The notes under the pieces: generated by a model
What the model saw: the letters and a program-made list of their open reading frames with translations, nothing else
Told to the model about the DNA's origin: nothing
Database searches by the model: none
Part shown: positions 1 through 10,112 of the stretch, piece after piece
Position numbering within the stretch: position 1 is the stretch's first letter
Layout of the letters: each line of letters opens with the position of its first letter
Position numbers and translations under genes: made by a program
DNA from: Rhodococcus jostii RHA1
GTDB taxonomy: Bacteria > Actinomycetota > Actinomycetes > Mycobacteriales > Mycobacteriaceae
Reading direction: 5' to 3'
NCBI RefSeq assembly: GCF_000014565.1
Contig: NC_008268.1
Span: 1,129,001-1,193,000, forward strand
DNA length: 64,000 nucleotides

Positions 1-836
1 GGCTTGGCGAACAGGCCGAGGTCGATCATCGGGTCCTTCATCGCCTTCTGCCTGCGCACGAACACCACACCGGACACGACGCCGACGAGTCCGACGGCGA
101 GCAGCACCGGGTCGACACCGTGCACCACGGTCTCCTTGACCGCGTACACCAGCGGCAGCATCGTCGTCATCGACAGCGCGGCGCTGAGCAGGTCGAAGCG
201 CCCCGGGGCGGGGTCCTTGGACTCGGGAATCACGAGCGGTCCCACGGCGATCAGAATCAGCATCACGGGGATGTTGATCAGGAACACCGAGCCCCACCAG
301 AAGTGCTCGAGCAGCCAGCCGCCGATCAGCGGGCCGGCCGCGGTACCGCCACCGGCCATCGCGCCCCACACGCCGATGGCGAGGGTCCGCTGGCGCGGGT
401 CGACGAAGATCGTGCGGATCAGGCCGAGTGTCGCGGGCATCAGCGTCGCACCCGAGATTCCCTGCAGGACGCGGGCCGCGATCAGCATCTCGGGTGTCGG
501 CGACCACGCTGCGATCAGCGAGGCGATGCCGAATCCGGCGGCGCCGAGGAGCAACAGGCGACGCCGCCCGATCCGGTCGCCGAGCGTGCCCATCGTGATG
601 AGCAGGCCGGCGAGGACGAACGAGTAGACGTCGATGATCCACAGCAGCTGCGTGCTGCTGGGTTCGAGGTCGGCGCTGATGAACGGCAGTGCGAGGTCGA
701 GCACGGTGCCGTCGACGGCGATCAGGAGGACGGCGAAGGCCAGGACGACCAATCCGAGCCAGTCTCGGCGTGATGCGGAGGACTGACCTGGCGCGCCGTA
801 GGCGTCGTTGATCCCGCGATCCGTGGAGACAGACAT
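1..836 (-). CDS. MFS drug exporter, DHA2 (EmrB/QacA) family, 3' end outside window
   Basis: The gene is read from an ATG at 836 down to the window edge, so 278 codons are visible of a family that is normally about 470-530 residues. The N-terminus is soluble for about 25 residues and then enters TM1, which contains VDGTVLDLALP, typical of 14-TM proton-driven exporters. Motif A (GDRIGRR) is near residues 86-92, and motif C (GPLIGGW), the antiporter signature, is near residues 168-174, followed by the family's WGSVFLINIP. It should be an inner-membrane H+/drug antiporter; the substrate cannot be told. It is divergent from a TetR regulator, with operator-like palindromes between them, the classic arrangement of a repressor-controlled efflux pump. 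Confidence 0.92.
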   Translation of the reverse strand, partial: MSVSTDRGINDAYGAPGQSSASRRDWLGLVVLAFAVLLIAVDGTVLDLALPFISADLEPSSTQLLWIIDVYSFVLAGLLITMGTLGDRIGRRRLLLLGAAGFGIASLIAAWSPTPEMLIAARVLQGISGATLMPATLGLIRTIFVDPRQRTLAIGVWGAMAGGGTAAGPLIGGWLLEHFWWGSVFLINIPVMLILIAVGPLVIPESKDPAPGRFDLLSAALSMTTMLPLVYAVKETVVHGVDPVLLAVGLVGVVSGVVFVRRQKAMKDPMIDLGLFAK

Positions 837-880
837 TTATCTTCCTGCGACTTTCCGATTCGAGAGCTGGCACGGTGAGA

Positions 881-931
881 ACCGTCCAGCCGGTACAGTT
901 CCGTTACTTTATCGTGAACCGTCCGGACGGT
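881..931. promoter_or_regulatory. Twin TetR-type operator-like sites between exporter and regulator
   Basis: A perfect 14-bp palindrome, ACCGTCCGGACGGT, lies at 918-931. A degenerate copy, ACCGTCCAGCCGGT, lies at 881-894, 37 bp away centre to centre. Both lie in the 125-bp gap between the divergent exporter (start 836) and the tetR gene (start 962). This is the expected position for a TetR dimer to repress both promoters. Binding by the adjacent regulator is inferred. Confidence 0.6.
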
Positions 932-961
932 AAAGTTATTTCCCGGGTACAGTCCCTCTCC

Positions 962-1486
962 ATGGCTGCCGGTACGCGCGATCGAATACTCGACGCCCTC
1001 GAGAAGCTGCTGCTCGACGTGGGGATAGCCCAGGTGACCCTCGAATCCGTCGCCGCGGAGGCCGGGGTGTCCAAAGGCGGACTGCTCTACCACTTCCCCA
1101 GCAAGGAAGCGCTTCTCGCCGCCATGGTGCGCCGGCTGGGCGAGCGGGCGGACGCCCAGCTCGCCGACGCCGTGTCCGGCGGCACCTCGCTGTCCGAGTG
1201 GTATCTGCAGGTTCCCGACGCGAGCACCACCGAGGAACTCGCCCTCTACCGTTCGACCATCGCCGCGCTACGGAGCGTCGACGGTCAGCACGACGAGATC
1301 CAGAAGGCCGTTACCGAAGTGATGCGCGGCTGGGACGAAGGTCTCCAGAGCGAGATCGACGACCCCGTGCAGGCCGAGATCGTGCGCCTCGTCGGGGACG
1401 GTATCTACCTGGCCGCTCTGCTCGGGCTCCCCATGCCGGAGCCCGAGCTGTACACGAAGGTCGTCGCGCGGCTGCTGCAGAAGTAG
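962..1486 (+). CDS. TetR/AcrR family transcriptional regulator
   Basis: This is a 174-residue one-component repressor. The N-terminal helix-turn-helix spans roughly residues 8-55, with the signature VAAEAGVSKGGLLYHFPSK about residues 29-47. The rest is the variable ligand-binding and dimerisation part. I start it at ATG 962, whose product MAAGTRDRIL begins right at the first HTH helix as usual. An upstream in-frame start at 875 would run across the operator-like palindromes. It is divergent from the DHA2 exporter at 1-836 and probably controls it through the sites at 881-931. Its stop is 4 bp from the convergent stop of ilvA. The ligand is unknown. Confidence 0.9.
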   Translation: MAAGTRDRILDALEKLLLDVGIAQVTLESVAAEAGVSKGGLLYHFPSKEALLAAMVRRLGERADAQLADAVSGGTSLSEWYLQVPDASTTEELALYRSTIAALRSVDGQHDEIQKAVTEVMRGWDEGLQSEIDDPVQAEIVRLVGDGIYLAALLGLPMPEPELYTKVVARLLQK

Positions 1487-1490
1487 CGAC

Positions 1491-2843
1491 TCAGGTGAGG
1501 TAGCGGTACGCGGGGCTCCCCGGCTCCAGGCGTTCGACCTGCATCCGGGACTGCTCCATCCGCTCGAGCAGCTCGCCGAGCCCCTCGGCCTTGCCGAGTT
1601 CGATACCCACCAGGGCGGCGCCGGTCTCCCGGTTGTTGCGCTTCACGTACTCGAACAGGGTGATGTCGTCCTCGGGGCCGAGCACCTCGTCCAGGAAGCG
1701 GCGCAGTGCGCCCGGCTCCTGCGGGAAGTCGACGAGGAAGTAGTGCTTCAGGCCGAGATTCACCAGCGAACGTTCCAGGATCTCGCCGTACCGCGAGACG
1801 TCGTTGTTGCCTCCGGAGATCAGGCACACCACCGTGGACCCCGGCTCGAACGTGATGTTCCCGAGTGCCGCCACCGACAGGGCGCCCGCGGGCTCGGCGA
1901 TGATGCCCTCGTTCTGGTACAGCTCGAGCATCGTGGTGCACAGTGCGCCCTCGTCGAGGTTGGCCATCACGAAGCTCTCGGGATCGAGCCGGATCGTGGT
2001 GGACCGGTCGGACTGGCCCAGTGACGTGTGCGTCACCACCTCGGCGCCCAAGGCGGACACCACGGCGTACGGAAGGTCGCCAACCCGCTTCACCGAGGCA
2101 CCGTCGACGAACGGGTCGATCTCCGTCAACGTCACGGGACCCCCGGCGACCAGGGCCGCCGTCATCGACGCCGCCCCCGTCGGCTCCACCCCGACGATGG
2201 CCGTGCGGGGTGCGTGCGCACGCAGATACGTGGCGATGCCGGCAATGCATCCGCCGCCACCGACCGGGACGAGCACGGTATCGGGAGCCGCACCGAGCTG
2301 CGCGAGGATCTCGGCGGCGATGGTGCCCTGCCCGGCCGCGGTACGGGCGTCGTCGAACGGCGCAACCATCGTCGCGCCCGTCCGCCGCACGTCGGCGGAA
2401 GCCGCAGCGGCAGCGGCGTCGTACGTCTCCCCCGTCAGGATCAGCTCGACGAACTCGCCGCCGTGCGCGCGGATGCGATCCCGCTTCTGCTTGGGGGTGT
2501 TCGACGGAACGTAGATGCGGCCGGTGATTTCCATTGTCCGGCAGGCGAACGCGACGCCCTGCGCATGATTGCCCGCACTGGCCGTCACCACGCCGGCCGC
2601 ACGCTCACCGGCATCGAGCTGGGCCATGAGGTTGTAGGCGCCGCGCAGCTTGTAGGAGCGGACGACCTGGAGGTCTTCGCGCTTGAGGTAGACGTTCGCG
2701 CCGGTGAGCGACGACAGGCGCTCGCTCCGCTGCAAGGGGGTCGCGTCGATCACGTGGGAAATTCGCTCGATGGCCGCGTCGATATCGCCCACTGTCAGGG
2801 GCGAGGTGATGTTCTGGGCTGCGGTATCGGGCGATGTGGACAC
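1491..2843 (-). CDS. ilvA: L-threonine ammonia-lyase (biosynthetic threonine deaminase)
   Basis: This is a PLP-dependent enzyme that deaminates threonine to 2-oxobutanoate, the first step of isoleucine synthesis. The PLP lysine is in YKLRGAYN, SAGNHAQG binds the substrate, and the glycine loop VPVGGGGCIAG binds the cofactor phosphate. Near the C-terminus, KHYFLVDFPQEPGALRRFL begins one ACT-like regulatory domain, and the protein ends SPAYRYLT as in mycobacterial IlvA. That gives about 450 residues, the short single-ACT type. I prefer GTG 2843 because the distance to the conserved core then matches mycobacterial IlvA. ATG 2870 would add nine residues. The GGAGAG upstream of 2843 is rather far (about 15 nt), so the start is not certain. 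Confidence 0.93.
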   Translation of the reverse strand: MSTSPDTAAQNITSPLTVGDIDAAIERISHVIDATPLQRSERLSSLTGANVYLKREDLQVVRSYKLRGAYNLMAQLDAGERAAGVVTASAGNHAQGVAFACRTMEITGRIYVPSNTPKQKRDRIRAHGGEFVELILTGETYDAAAAAASADVRRTGATMVAPFDDARTAAGQGTIAAEILAQLGAAPDTVLVPVGGGGCIAGIATYLRAHAPRTAIVGVEPTGAASMTAALVAGGPVTLTEIDPFVDGASVKRVGDLPYAVVSALGAEVVTHTSLGQSDRSTTIRLDPESFVMANLDEGALCTTMLELYQNEGIIAEPAGALSVAALGNITFEPGSTVVCLISGGNNDVSRYGEILERSLVNLGLKHYFLVDFPQEPGALRRFLDEVLGPEDDITLFEYVKRNNRETGAALVGIELGKAEGLGELLERMEQSRMQVERLEPGSPAYRYLT

Positions 2844-2886
2844 CCGGATATGTTCCCACTCTCCAGCCATGGGATACCAGTCGGGT

Positions 2887-4662
2887 TCAGCCGCGCGGAT
2901 CGAACTGGGACGGTCGCGGCACATTGCGGACGTTCGACTTCGCCATCTTCACGGCCTCGCCGACACCCCCGTTCATCACCATCTTCGACAACGCCAACGC
3001 GAAGCCGGTGACCTGCCCGCCCGTAATGGTCGGTGGCAGCGACAACGCCAGCGGGTCGGTGACCAGATCGACGAGCGCCGGTCCGTCGTGATCGAACGCC
3101 TGCCGCAGGCCCGATTCGATGTCGGCCGGATCCTCGATCCGGCGGGCGAAGATGCCCAGGGCCGACGCCACCGCCGCATAGTCGACGGGTGGCACGTCCA
3201 CACCGAAATCCGGCAGCCCGTCCACCAGCATCTCCAGCTTGACCATCCCCAGAGTGGAATTGTCGAACACCACGATCTTGACCGGGAGCCGGTACATCGC
3301 GACCGTCACCAGTTCCCCCAGCAGCATCGACAGCCCGCCGTCGCCCGACACGGACACCACCTGCCTGCCCGGCGCGCACACCTGGGCGCCGATCGCGTGA
3401 GGCAGGGCGTTCGCCATCGATCCGTGCAGAGCCGAGGACAGGAACCGCCGCGACCCGTTCGGCGTCAGGTAGCGCGCGGTCCAGACGTTCGACATGCCCG
3501 TGTCGGTCGTGAAGATCGCGTCGTCGTCAGCGAGGTCGTCGAGGATCGACGCCGCATATTCCGGGTGGATCGGGATTCGCTGCTTGGCGGGTTTCGTGTA
3601 CGCACCGACCACCTTGTTCATCAGCGTCCGATGCTTGTCGAGCATGTCGCCCAGGAATCGGCGATCGTCCTTCCGCCGGATCAACGGGGCGAGGGCACGC
3701 AACGTGCTCGCCACGTCGCCGTGCACGGCCAGGTCGACGTTCGTTCTCCGGCCGATCCGCTGTGCAGCCCAGTCGATCTGCGCGGTGCGGACTCCGTCGG
3801 GCAGAAACTGGTTGTACGGGAAGTCCGTTCCGACGAGCAGCAGCAGGTCGGCGCCGTGCATTCCGTCGTGCGCCGCCCCGTACCCCAGCAGCCCCGTCAT
3901 TCCGACGTCGAAGGGGTTGTCGTATTGGATCCATTCCTTGCCGCGGAGCGTGTGGCCGATCGGCGCACCGATCGTGTCGGCCAGGCTCAGCAACTCCTCG
4001 CGCGCCTCCCGCACACCCTCGCCGGCGAAGATCGCGACCTTGCCCGCCGCGTTCACGGCGTCGGCGAGCGCCTGCACGTCGGCCTGGTCGGGCACGATCG
4101 CCGGTGCGCCGGTCCGCGGCACCGACGGCGCCTTCCCTTCGGCGGGCCGGTCCGCAATGTCGCCGGGCAGCGTGATGACCGCGACACCGGACAGCGCGGT
4201 CGCGTGCGCGATCGCGGACGCCGTCACGCGTGGCGCCTGAGCGGGACTTCCGATCAGCTCTGCGTACCGGGAGCACTCGACGAACAGGCGGTCCGGGTGG
4301 GTCTCCTGAAAGAAGCCGAGTCCGATCTGCTCGCTCGGGATCTGCGCCGCGATCGCGAGCACCGGCGCGCCCGAGCGGTCCGCGTCGTAGAGACCGTTGA
4401 TCAGGTGCAGATTCCCGGGGCCGCACGAGCCGGCGCACACCGCCAGCTTGCCGGTGACCTGCGCCTCCGCGGCCGCGGCGAACGCGGCGGCCTCCTCGTG
4501 ACGCACGTGGATCCAGTCGATTCCGCCCTTCGCCGCGCCGCCCGACCGCCGGACCGCGTCGACGACGGGATTGAGGCTGTCTCCCACGATTCCGTAGATC
4601 CGCTGGACGCCGGCGTCCTGGAGTTGACGTACCAGCTGATCGGCAACGGTTTTCGCTCTCAT
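2887..4662 (-). CDS. poxB: Pyruvate dehydrogenase (quinone)/pyruvate oxidase, PoxB type
   Basis: This is a 591-residue thiamine-diphosphate enzyme with the three-domain layout of the acetohydroxyacid synthase/pyruvate oxidase family. The N-terminal domain has the catalytic glutamate in HVRHEEAAA (about residue 57) and GSCGPGNLHLINGLYDA. The C-terminal ThDP motif starts SGDGGLSMLLGEL and ends in FDNSTLGMVKLEM. The closeness to the PoxB subgroup and the lack of an oxalyl-CoA signature favour decarboxylation of pyruvate to acetate and CO2, with electrons passed through FAD to membrane quinone. It stands alone with ordinary spacing to ilvA (43 bp). No regulatory element was recognised. A related carboligase cannot be fully excluded. 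Confidence 0.85.
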   Translation of the reverse strand: MRAKTVADQLVRQLQDAGVQRIYGIVGDSLNPVVDAVRRSGGAAKGGIDWIHVRHEEAAAFAAAAEAQVTGKLAVCAGSCGPGNLHLINGLYDADRSGAPVLAIAAQIPSEQIGLGFFQETHPDRLFVECSRYAELIGSPAQAPRVTASAIAHATALSGVAVITLPGDIADRPAEGKAPSVPRTGAPAIVPDQADVQALADAVNAAGKVAIFAGEGVREAREELLSLADTIGAPIGHTLRGKEWIQYDNPFDVGMTGLLGYGAAHDGMHGADLLLLVGTDFPYNQFLPDGVRTAQIDWAAQRIGRRTNVDLAVHGDVASTLRALAPLIRRKDDRRFLGDMLDKHRTLMNKVVGAYTKPAKQRIPIHPEYAASILDDLADDDAIFTTDTGMSNVWTARYLTPNGSRRFLSSALHGSMANALPHAIGAQVCAPGRQVVSVSGDGGLSMLLGELVTVAMYRLPVKIVVFDNSTLGMVKLEMLVDGLPDFGVDVPPVDYAAVASALGIFARRIEDPADIESGLRQAFDHDGPALVDLVTDPLALSLPPTITGGQVTGFALALSKMVMNGGVGEAVKMAKSNVRNVPRPSQFDPRG

Positions 4663-4713
4663 CGGGCCTCCGGTCGGGGGACGGTCGAACGGCGAAGGAC
4701 AGCGGGGCGCGTG

Positions 4714-5148
4714 TCAGGCGGGTTCGAGCACGAACACCGGGATCTCCCGATCGGTCTTCTTCTGGTACTCGGCGTAGTCGGGGAACGCGGCGACGGCGCG
4801 GTCCCACCACGTGGCCCTCTCGTCGCCCGTCACCTCGCGGGCCACCATGTCCTGTGTCGCCGAGCCGTCGCGGAGTTCGACGTGCGGCTCGGCCTTCACG
4901 TTGTAGTACCAGACCGGATTCTTGGGGGCGCCGCCGAGCGAGGCGACGATCGCATATGTCCCGTCGTGTTCGACACGCATCAACGGCGTCTTGCGGATTT
5001 TGCCGGATTTGGCACCACGCGTGGTCAGCAGGACGACGGGCCTGCCGCCCAGCGTCGTGCCCTTCGCTCCATCGGTGGATTCCATCAACTCGGCCTGATC
5101 TGCTGCCCACTTGGACGGACTGGGCTCGTATTCACCTGTGAGTGGCAT
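4714..5148 (-). CDS. Deazaflavin (F420)-dependent nitroreductase family protein (Ddn-like)
   Basis: This is a 144-residue split-beta-barrel protein of the Ddn/Rv3547 family. The features seen are the [14 protein letters not shown] strand that contacts the F420 phosphate, [12 protein letters not shown], and the ending IPVFVLEPA, all typical of this family. I use the ATG at 5148 ([14 protein letters not shown]), because the family starts just ahead of the amphipathic N-terminal helix. In-frame codons further upstream have no family resemblance. The likely reaction is F420H2-dependent reduction of a quinone or other small molecule at the membrane; the physiological substrate is unknown. It is transcribed with, but separated by 51 bp from, the downstream poxB gene. 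Confidence 0.85.
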   Translation of the reverse strand: MPLTGEYEPSPSKWAADQAELMESTDGAKGTTLGGRPVVLLTTRGAKSGKIRKTPLMRVEHDGTYAIVASLGGAPKNPVWYYNVKAEPHVELRDGSATQDMVAREVTGDERATWWDRAVAAFPDYAEYQKKTDREIPVFVLEPA

Positions 5149-5319
5149 GCGTCCAGTCAACACCTGATCCGCGAGGACGCGCCACCGATTCCGCCGAACG
5201 AGTGCACATGCGAAGAACCACATCCGTTTGTTCGTTGCGCCGAACTCCGGGTTCCGAGTACCCTGATCCCACGCGGGGGACCTCCGCTCCCCCGACCCGC
5301 GCCAGTGAGGTGACCTGCG

Positions 5320-5556
5320 ATGACGACACACGACGCATGGGTGCGCCGCGAGATTCGCCGCGACAGCCCCGCCCGCACTGTCGATCTCGCCGGCACCGAG
5401 TGGCCCCTGTACAAACTGGAAGCGCTGGCCGTCGCACTACTGGTTTTCGTCACGATCCTCGTCGTCACCCAGACACTGCAAGTGGCCGTCCTCACCGCCG
5501 CCGCGGTGGCCGTCCTCGTGTGGTGGACGCGGCGCCTCTACCCGCCGCGCCCCTAG
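5320..5556 (+). CDS. Small two-helix membrane protein, function unknown
   Basis: The product has 78 residues. A soluble N-terminal part (about 30 residues, with [21 protein letters not shown]) is followed by two closely spaced hydrophobic segments, roughly 33-50 and 53-66, and a basic tail [16 protein letters not shown] ribosome binding site lies about 9 nt before the ATG. Codon use is like its neighbours. I do not recognise a named family. It is convergent with dnaE1, with only three bases between the two stop codons, so a shared terminator would have to lie inside one of the coding regions. Confidence 0.65.
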   Translation: MTTHDAWVRREIRRDSPARTVDLAGTEWPLYKLEALAVALLVFVTILVVTQTLQVAVLTAAAVAVLVWWTRRLYPPRP

Positions 5557-5559
5557 CCG

Positions 5560-8500
5560 TCACACAGACAGGCAGCTCGGTCCGAGCAGCGCCTTGAGAT
5601 CACCCATCAACGCCGACGACGGTTCCACCCGGAGCACGTCGTCCACCTTCCACAACGTGACCTCGGTGCCGCCGATCAACCGCACGTGCACGTCCGAGGT
5701 GCCCGGATGGCGCGTGAGCACCTGACGCAGCGCACCGAGCTTGTCCTTGGTGCACTGACGCAGCGGAAGACTGACCGCCAGCGGCTTCGCGACCCCCACC
5801 GCCGAGAGATCCGGCACCGCAAGGTCGTTGGCGATGAGCGAGATCCGGTCGTCACGAATCGACACGCGCGCCTTGACGAGCACGACGGAGTCCTCCGTGA
5901 CATCCATCCCGTAGACCGAGTAGGCCTGCGGGAAGAACAGCACCTCGATACCGCCGGTCAGATCCTCGAGCTGCGCGGACGCCCAGGTGAGACCGTTCTT
6001 GTTGATCCTCCGGTTCACCGACGCGAGGATGCCGCCGACGGTGACCTGGGTGCCGTCCTTGATGTCGCCTTCGAGGATGGTCGGGATCGCGGTGTCGGAC
6101 TGCGCCGACAGCACGTGTTCGACGCCGTTGAGCGGGTGCCCGGACACGTACAGTCCCAGCATTTCCCGTTCCAGCGCCAACCGGTGCTTCGAGTCCCACT
6201 CCTCGTCCGGGATCTTCACGTTGAACACCGAGGAGATCGACTCGTCGGCGTCGTCGCCACCGAACAGGTCGAACTGTCCGATCGCCTCCGCCTTCTTGGT
6301 ACCCATCACCGCGTCGATGGCGTCGGCGTGGACGAGCATGAGTCCCTTGCGCGGATGACCCAGCGAGTCGAACCCGCCTGCCTTGATCAGCGACTCGGTG
6401 ACCTTCTTGGAGCAGGCGGCGGCGTCGATCTTGTTGAGGTAGTCGGAGAAGTCGACGAACTTGGACTTCTCCTTGCGCGCCTTGATGATCGAGCCCACGA
6501 CGTTGGCACCGACGTTGCGGACCGCGCCCATGCCGAACCGGATGTCCTCACCGACGGAGGCGAAGTTGACCTCCGATTCGTTGACGTCCGGCGGCAGCAC
6601 GGTGATACCCATCTTGCGGCAGTCCGCCAGGTAGACGGCGGCCTTGTCCTTGTCGTCACCGACCGAGGTGAGCAGACCGGCCATGTACTCGGCCGGATAG
6701 TTGGCCTTGAGGTACCCGGTCCAGAACGACACCAGGCCGTACCCGGCCGCGTGCGACTTGTTGAACGCGTACCCGGCGAACGGAAGGATGGTGTCCCACA
6801 GCGCCTTGATGGCGGGCTCGGAGAATTCGTTGGCGAGCATGCCCTCACGGAAACCGGCGTACGCCTCCTCCAGCACCGAGAGCTTTTTCTTACCCATGGC
6901 TCGGCGGAGAATGTCGGCCTGTCCGAGCGAGTACCCGGCCACCTTCTGAGCGATCTGCATGATCTGCTCCTGGTAGACGATCAGGCCGTACGTGTCGGCC
7001 AGGATCTCTTTCAGGGGCTCCTCGAGCTCCGGGTGGATGGGTTTGACCTCTTGCCGCCCGTTCTTGCGGTCGGCGTAGTCGTTGTGCGCGTTCATGCCCA
7101 TCGGACCGGGCCGGTACAGCGCGAGCACCGCGACGATGTCCTCGAAGCCGGTGGGCTGCATGCGGCGCAGCAGGTCGCGCATCGCGCTGCCGTCGAGCTG
7201 GAACACACCGAGAGTGTCTCCGCGGGAGAGCAGTTCGTACGTGGCTTGATCGTCGAGCGCGAGGGTGTCGAGATCGAGGTCGATCCCCCGGTTGGCCTTG
7301 ATGTTGTCGATGGCGTCACCGATGACGGTGAGGTTCCGCAGTCCGAGGAAGTCCATCTTCAGCAGGCCGATGGCCTCGCACGACGGGTAGTCCCAGCCGG
7401 TGATGATGGCGCCGTCCTGGGCGCGCTTCCACACGGGAATCGCGTCCATCAGCGGTTCGGACGACATGATCACCGCGCAGGCGTGGACGCCGGCGTTACG
7501 GATCAGGCCCTCGAGTCCCTTGGCCGTCTGGTAGATCTTCGCGACGTCCGGGTTGGAGTCGATGAGGGCGCGAACCTCCACCGCTTCCTTGTAGCGCTCG
7601 TGGTTCGGGTCGGTGATGCCGGACACCGAGATGTCCTTGGCCATGATCGGCGGCGGCAACGCCTTCGTGATCTGGTCGGCGATCGCGAAACCGGGCTGAC
7701 CGAACTGGACTCGGGCGGAGTCCTTGATGGCCGCCTTCGTCTTGATGGTGCCGAACGTGATGACCTGGGCGACGCGGTCGCTGCCCCACTTGTCCGTCGC
7801 GTAGCGCACCATCTCGCCGCGACGGCGATCGTCGAAGTCGATATCGATATCGGGCATCGAGACGCGCTCGGGGTTCAGGAACCGCTCGAACAGCAGGCCG
7901 TGCGGGATGGGGTCGATGTTGGTGATGCCCATCGCGTAGGCGACGAGCGAACCGGCCGCCGAGCCTCGGCCGGGGCCGACGCGGATGCCGACCTCCCGGG
8001 CGTGGTTGATGAGGTCGCCGACGACGAGGAAGTAGGCGGGGAAACCCATTTCGAGGATGACGCCGATCTCGTAGTCGGCGCGGGCGAGGTACTCCTCGGG
8101 CGGACCGTCGGGGAACCGGCGGTCCAGTCCGCGCATGACCTCCTTGCGCAGCCAGGTGCCCTGCGTCTCGCCCTCGGGGACCGGGAAGATCGGCATCCGG
8201 TCGTGGTGCGCCCACACGTCGTCGTACGACTGGACCCGCTCGGCGATCAGCAGTGTGTTGTCGCACGCTCCGGGCACCTGGTCGTCCCACAGCGCCCGCA
8301 TCTCCGCGGCCGGCTTCAGGTAATAGCCGTCGCCGTCGAACTTGAACCGGGTGGGGTCGGACAGCGTCTTACCGGTCTGGATGCAGAGGAGGGCCTCGTG
8401 GTTCTCCGCGGCTTCCTTGGTGACGTAGTGGCAGTCGTTGGTGGCGAGCGGCGGAATCTCGAGCTTCTTGCTGATCTCGAGCAGGCCCTCGCGCACCCGT

Positions 8501-9096
8501 CGCTCGATCGACAGTCCGTGGTCCATCAGCTCGAGGAAGAAGTTGTCCTTGCCCCAGATCTCCTGCCACTTGGCGGCGGCCTCGAGCGCCTCGCGGTCGT
8601 GGCCGAGCCGAAGCCGGGTCTGGATCTCACCGGACGGGCAGCCCGTGGTCGCGATGATGCCCTCGTGGTGGGTGGCGATGAGCTCTTCGTCCATTCGTGC
8701 CCACTTGCCGAGCTGACCCTCGATGGACGCGAGCGAGGACAGCTTGAACAGGTTCCGCAGGCCGGTCGCGTTCTCCGCGACCATCGTCATGTGGGTGTAC
8801 GCACCGCTACCGGAGACGTCGTCGGACTTCTGGCTGCGGTCGCCCCACAACACGCGCTTGGTGTTGAAGCGGGACTCGGGCGCGATGTACGCCTCGATGC
8901 CGATGATCGGCTTGATGCCCTGCTTCTTGGCCTCGTTGTAGAACTCGCTGGCGCCGTACATGTTGCCGTGGTCGGTCATGCCGACCGCCGACATCCCCAG
9001 TCGCTCGGCCTCTTCGAACAGGGGGCCGACCTTGGCCGCACCGTCGAGCATCGAGTACTCGGTGTGATTGTGCAGATGTACGAACGAGTCAGCCAC
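5560..9096 (-). CDS. dnaE1: DNA polymerase III alpha subunit (replicative)
   Basis: This is the 1178-residue catalytic subunit of the replicase. It begins with a PHP domain ([13 protein letters not shown], residues 7-19) whose metal-binding residues are retained, consistent with the proofreading role known for actinobacterial DnaE1. The palm carries PDIDIDFDD near residue 415, two of the three catalytic aspartates, followed by the fingers, a helix-hairpin-helix region and a C-terminal OB-fold ([17 protein letters not shown]). The length and the PHP motif fit DnaE1 rather than the mutagenic DnaE2. It starts at GTG 9096, preceded by AGAGAGG. It sits alone between a convergent small gene and the rarD group, as in the Rv1547 neighbourhood. 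Confidence 0.97.
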   Translation of the reverse strand: MADSFVHLHNHTEYSMLDGAAKVGPLFEEAERLGMSAVGMTDHGNMYGASEFYNEAKKQGIKPIIGIEAYIAPESRFNTKRVLWGDRSQKSDDVSGSGAYTHMTMVAENATGLRNLFKLSSLASIEGQLGKWARMDEELIATHHEGIIATTGCPSGEIQTRLRLGHDREALEAAAKWQEIWGKDNFFLELMDHGLSIERRVREGLLEISKKLEIPPLATNDCHYVTKEAAENHEALLCIQTGKTLSDPTRFKFDGDGYYLKPAAEMRALWDDQVPGACDNTLLIAERVQSYDDVWAHHDRMPIFPVPEGETQGTWLRKEVMRGLDRRFPDGPPEEYLARADYEIGVILEMGFPAYFLVVGDLINHAREVGIRVGPGRGSAAGSLVAYAMGITNIDPIPHGLLFERFLNPERVSMPDIDIDFDDRRRGEMVRYATDKWGSDRVAQVITFGTIKTKAAIKDSARVQFGQPGFAIADQITKALPPPIMAKDISVSGITDPNHERYKEAVEVRALIDSNPDVAKIYQTAKGLEGLIRNAGVHACAVIMSSEPLMDAIPVWKRAQDGAIITGWDYPSCEAIGLLKMDFLGLRNLTVIGDAIDNIKANRGIDLDLDTLALDDQATYELLSRGDTLGVFQLDGSAMRDLLRRMQPTGFEDIVAVLALYRPGPMGMNAHNDYADRKNGRQEVKPIHPELEEPLKEILADTYGLIVYQEQIMQIAQKVAGYSLGQADILRRAMGKKKLSVLEEAYAGFREGMLANEFSEPAIKALWDTILPFAGYAFNKSHAAGYGLVSFWTGYLKANYPAEYMAGLLTSVGDDKDKAAVYLADCRKMGITVLPPDVNESEVNFASVGEDIRFGMGAVRNVGANVVGSIIKARKEKSKFVDFSDYLNKIDAAACSKKVTESLIKAGGFDSLGHPRKGLMLVHADAIDAVMGTKKAEAIGQFDLFGGDDADESISSVFNVKIPDEEWDSKHRLALEREMLGLYVSGHPLNGVEHVLSAQSDTAIPTILEGDIKDGTQVTVGGILASVNRRINKNGLTWASAQLEDLTGGIEVLFFPQAYSVYGMDVTEDSVVLVKARVSIRDDRISLIANDLAVPDLSAVGVAKPLAVSLPLRQCTKDKLGALRQVLTRHPGTSDVHVRLIGGTEVTLWKVDDVLRVEPSSALMGDLKALLGPSCLSV

Positions 9097-9194
9097 GTGC
9101 GCCTCTCTGAAGGTCTGGGAGCCTCACGAGTGTAGGCCCTCGGACCGACAGCACCGGTCGCCGACGGCGGGTGTCGGCGAAGTCGTGACGCGAG

Positions 9195-10112
9195 TTACTG
9201 GACGGGCGCCTGGGACGGCTCGGTCCTTCGCCGCTCGCGCCGGACCCGTACCAGCGCATCGGTACTGAAGATCGCGAGTGCCACCCAGATCAGCGCGAAA
9301 CCGATCCACCGCGACGCGGGCATGTCCTCGTGGAGAACCGCGACGCCCCACGCCATCTGCAGCGCCGGCGTCAGGTACTGCAGCATGCCGAGTGTGCGCA
9401 ACGGCACCCGTTGCGCGGCCGCGCCGAACAGCAACAACGGCAGGGCCGTCACCGGTCCCGCGGCCATCAGCAGCAGGGTGTGACCGGACCCGAACCCGAG
9501 GAACGTGCCCGCCCCGGTGAGGGCCAGGAACACGAGATAGCCGACCGCGACGGGCGCGGCCACGATCCCCTCGGCGGTGAGGCTCGTCCGCGGATCGAGC
9601 GGCACCACCTTCTTGCACAGTCCGTACAGCGCGAACGACGCGGCCAGGGTCAGCGCGATGTACGGCGGATGCCCGTAATCGACCGTGATCACGATGACCG
9701 CGACGGCGGCGAGCGCGAGGGCGACGATCTGGGCGGGGACGAGCCGCTCCCGGAAGATCACGACCCCGAGCAGCACGCTCACCAACGGGTTGATGAAGTA
9801 GCCGAGCGCGGTCTCGACCACCCGGTCCGACGTGACCCCGTAGATGTAGGTGCCCCAGTTCACGGCGATGGCGGTCGACGCGGCGGTGACCAGCAGCCAG
9901 GTGCGCACGCTCAGCCCGCGCAGCGACCGGAGCCGGCTCGAGACCGCGAGAACGACGAACATGAGCGCGAGCGTCCACACCACCCGGTGCGCGAGGATCT
10001 CCACCGACCCGGCCGGGCCGAGCAATCCGAAGAACGCCGGGAACGCCCCCCACAGCACGTAGGCGCCGACTCCACATGCGGCACCCACGGTTTCCGCGTG
10101 CCTCGCCTTCAC
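9195..10112 (-). CDS. rarD: RarD-like EamA/DMT superfamily transporter
   Basis: The 305-residue protein is almost wholly hydrophobic, with about ten transmembrane segments arranged as two EamA halves. The first half contains GVGAYVLWGAFPAFFGLL and the conserved VNWGTYIYGV, both diagnostic of the RarD subgroup. The second contains LGMLQYLTPALQMAWGV. E. coli RarD is linked to chloramphenicol sensitivity, but the natural cargo of the family is not established. The GTG start at 10112 overlaps the stop of the upstream gene (GTGA), so the two are probably translationally coupled. The tail is a short basic cytoplasmic segment. Confidence 0.88.
   Translation of the reverse strand: MKARHAETVGAACGVGAYVLWGAFPAFFGLLGPAGSVEILAHRVVWTLALMFVVLAVSSRLRSLRGLSVRTWLLVTAASTAIAVNWGTYIYGVTSDRVVETALGYFINPLVSVLLGVVIFRERLVPAQIVALALAAVAVIVITVDYGHPPYIALTLAASFALYGLCKKVVPLDPRTSLTAEGIVAAPVAVGYLVFLALTGAGTFLGFGSGHTLLLMAAGPVTALPLLLFGAAAQRVPLRTLGMLQYLTPALQMAWGVAVLHEDMPASRWIGFALIWVALAIFSTDALVRVRRERRRTEPSQAPVQ

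Noticed and set aside
2704..5313. Long open frame on the plus strand, antisense to ilvA, poxB and the Ddn-like gene
   Set aside because: It spans three clear genes and two intergenic gaps and has the biased composition of antisense frames.
5686..9135. Very long open frame on the plus strand, antisense to dnaE1
   Set aside because: It mirrors the codon structure of dnaE1 in a high-GC genome; the translation is low-complexity (Arg, Asp, Val, Gly rich) with no domain or ribosome binding site.
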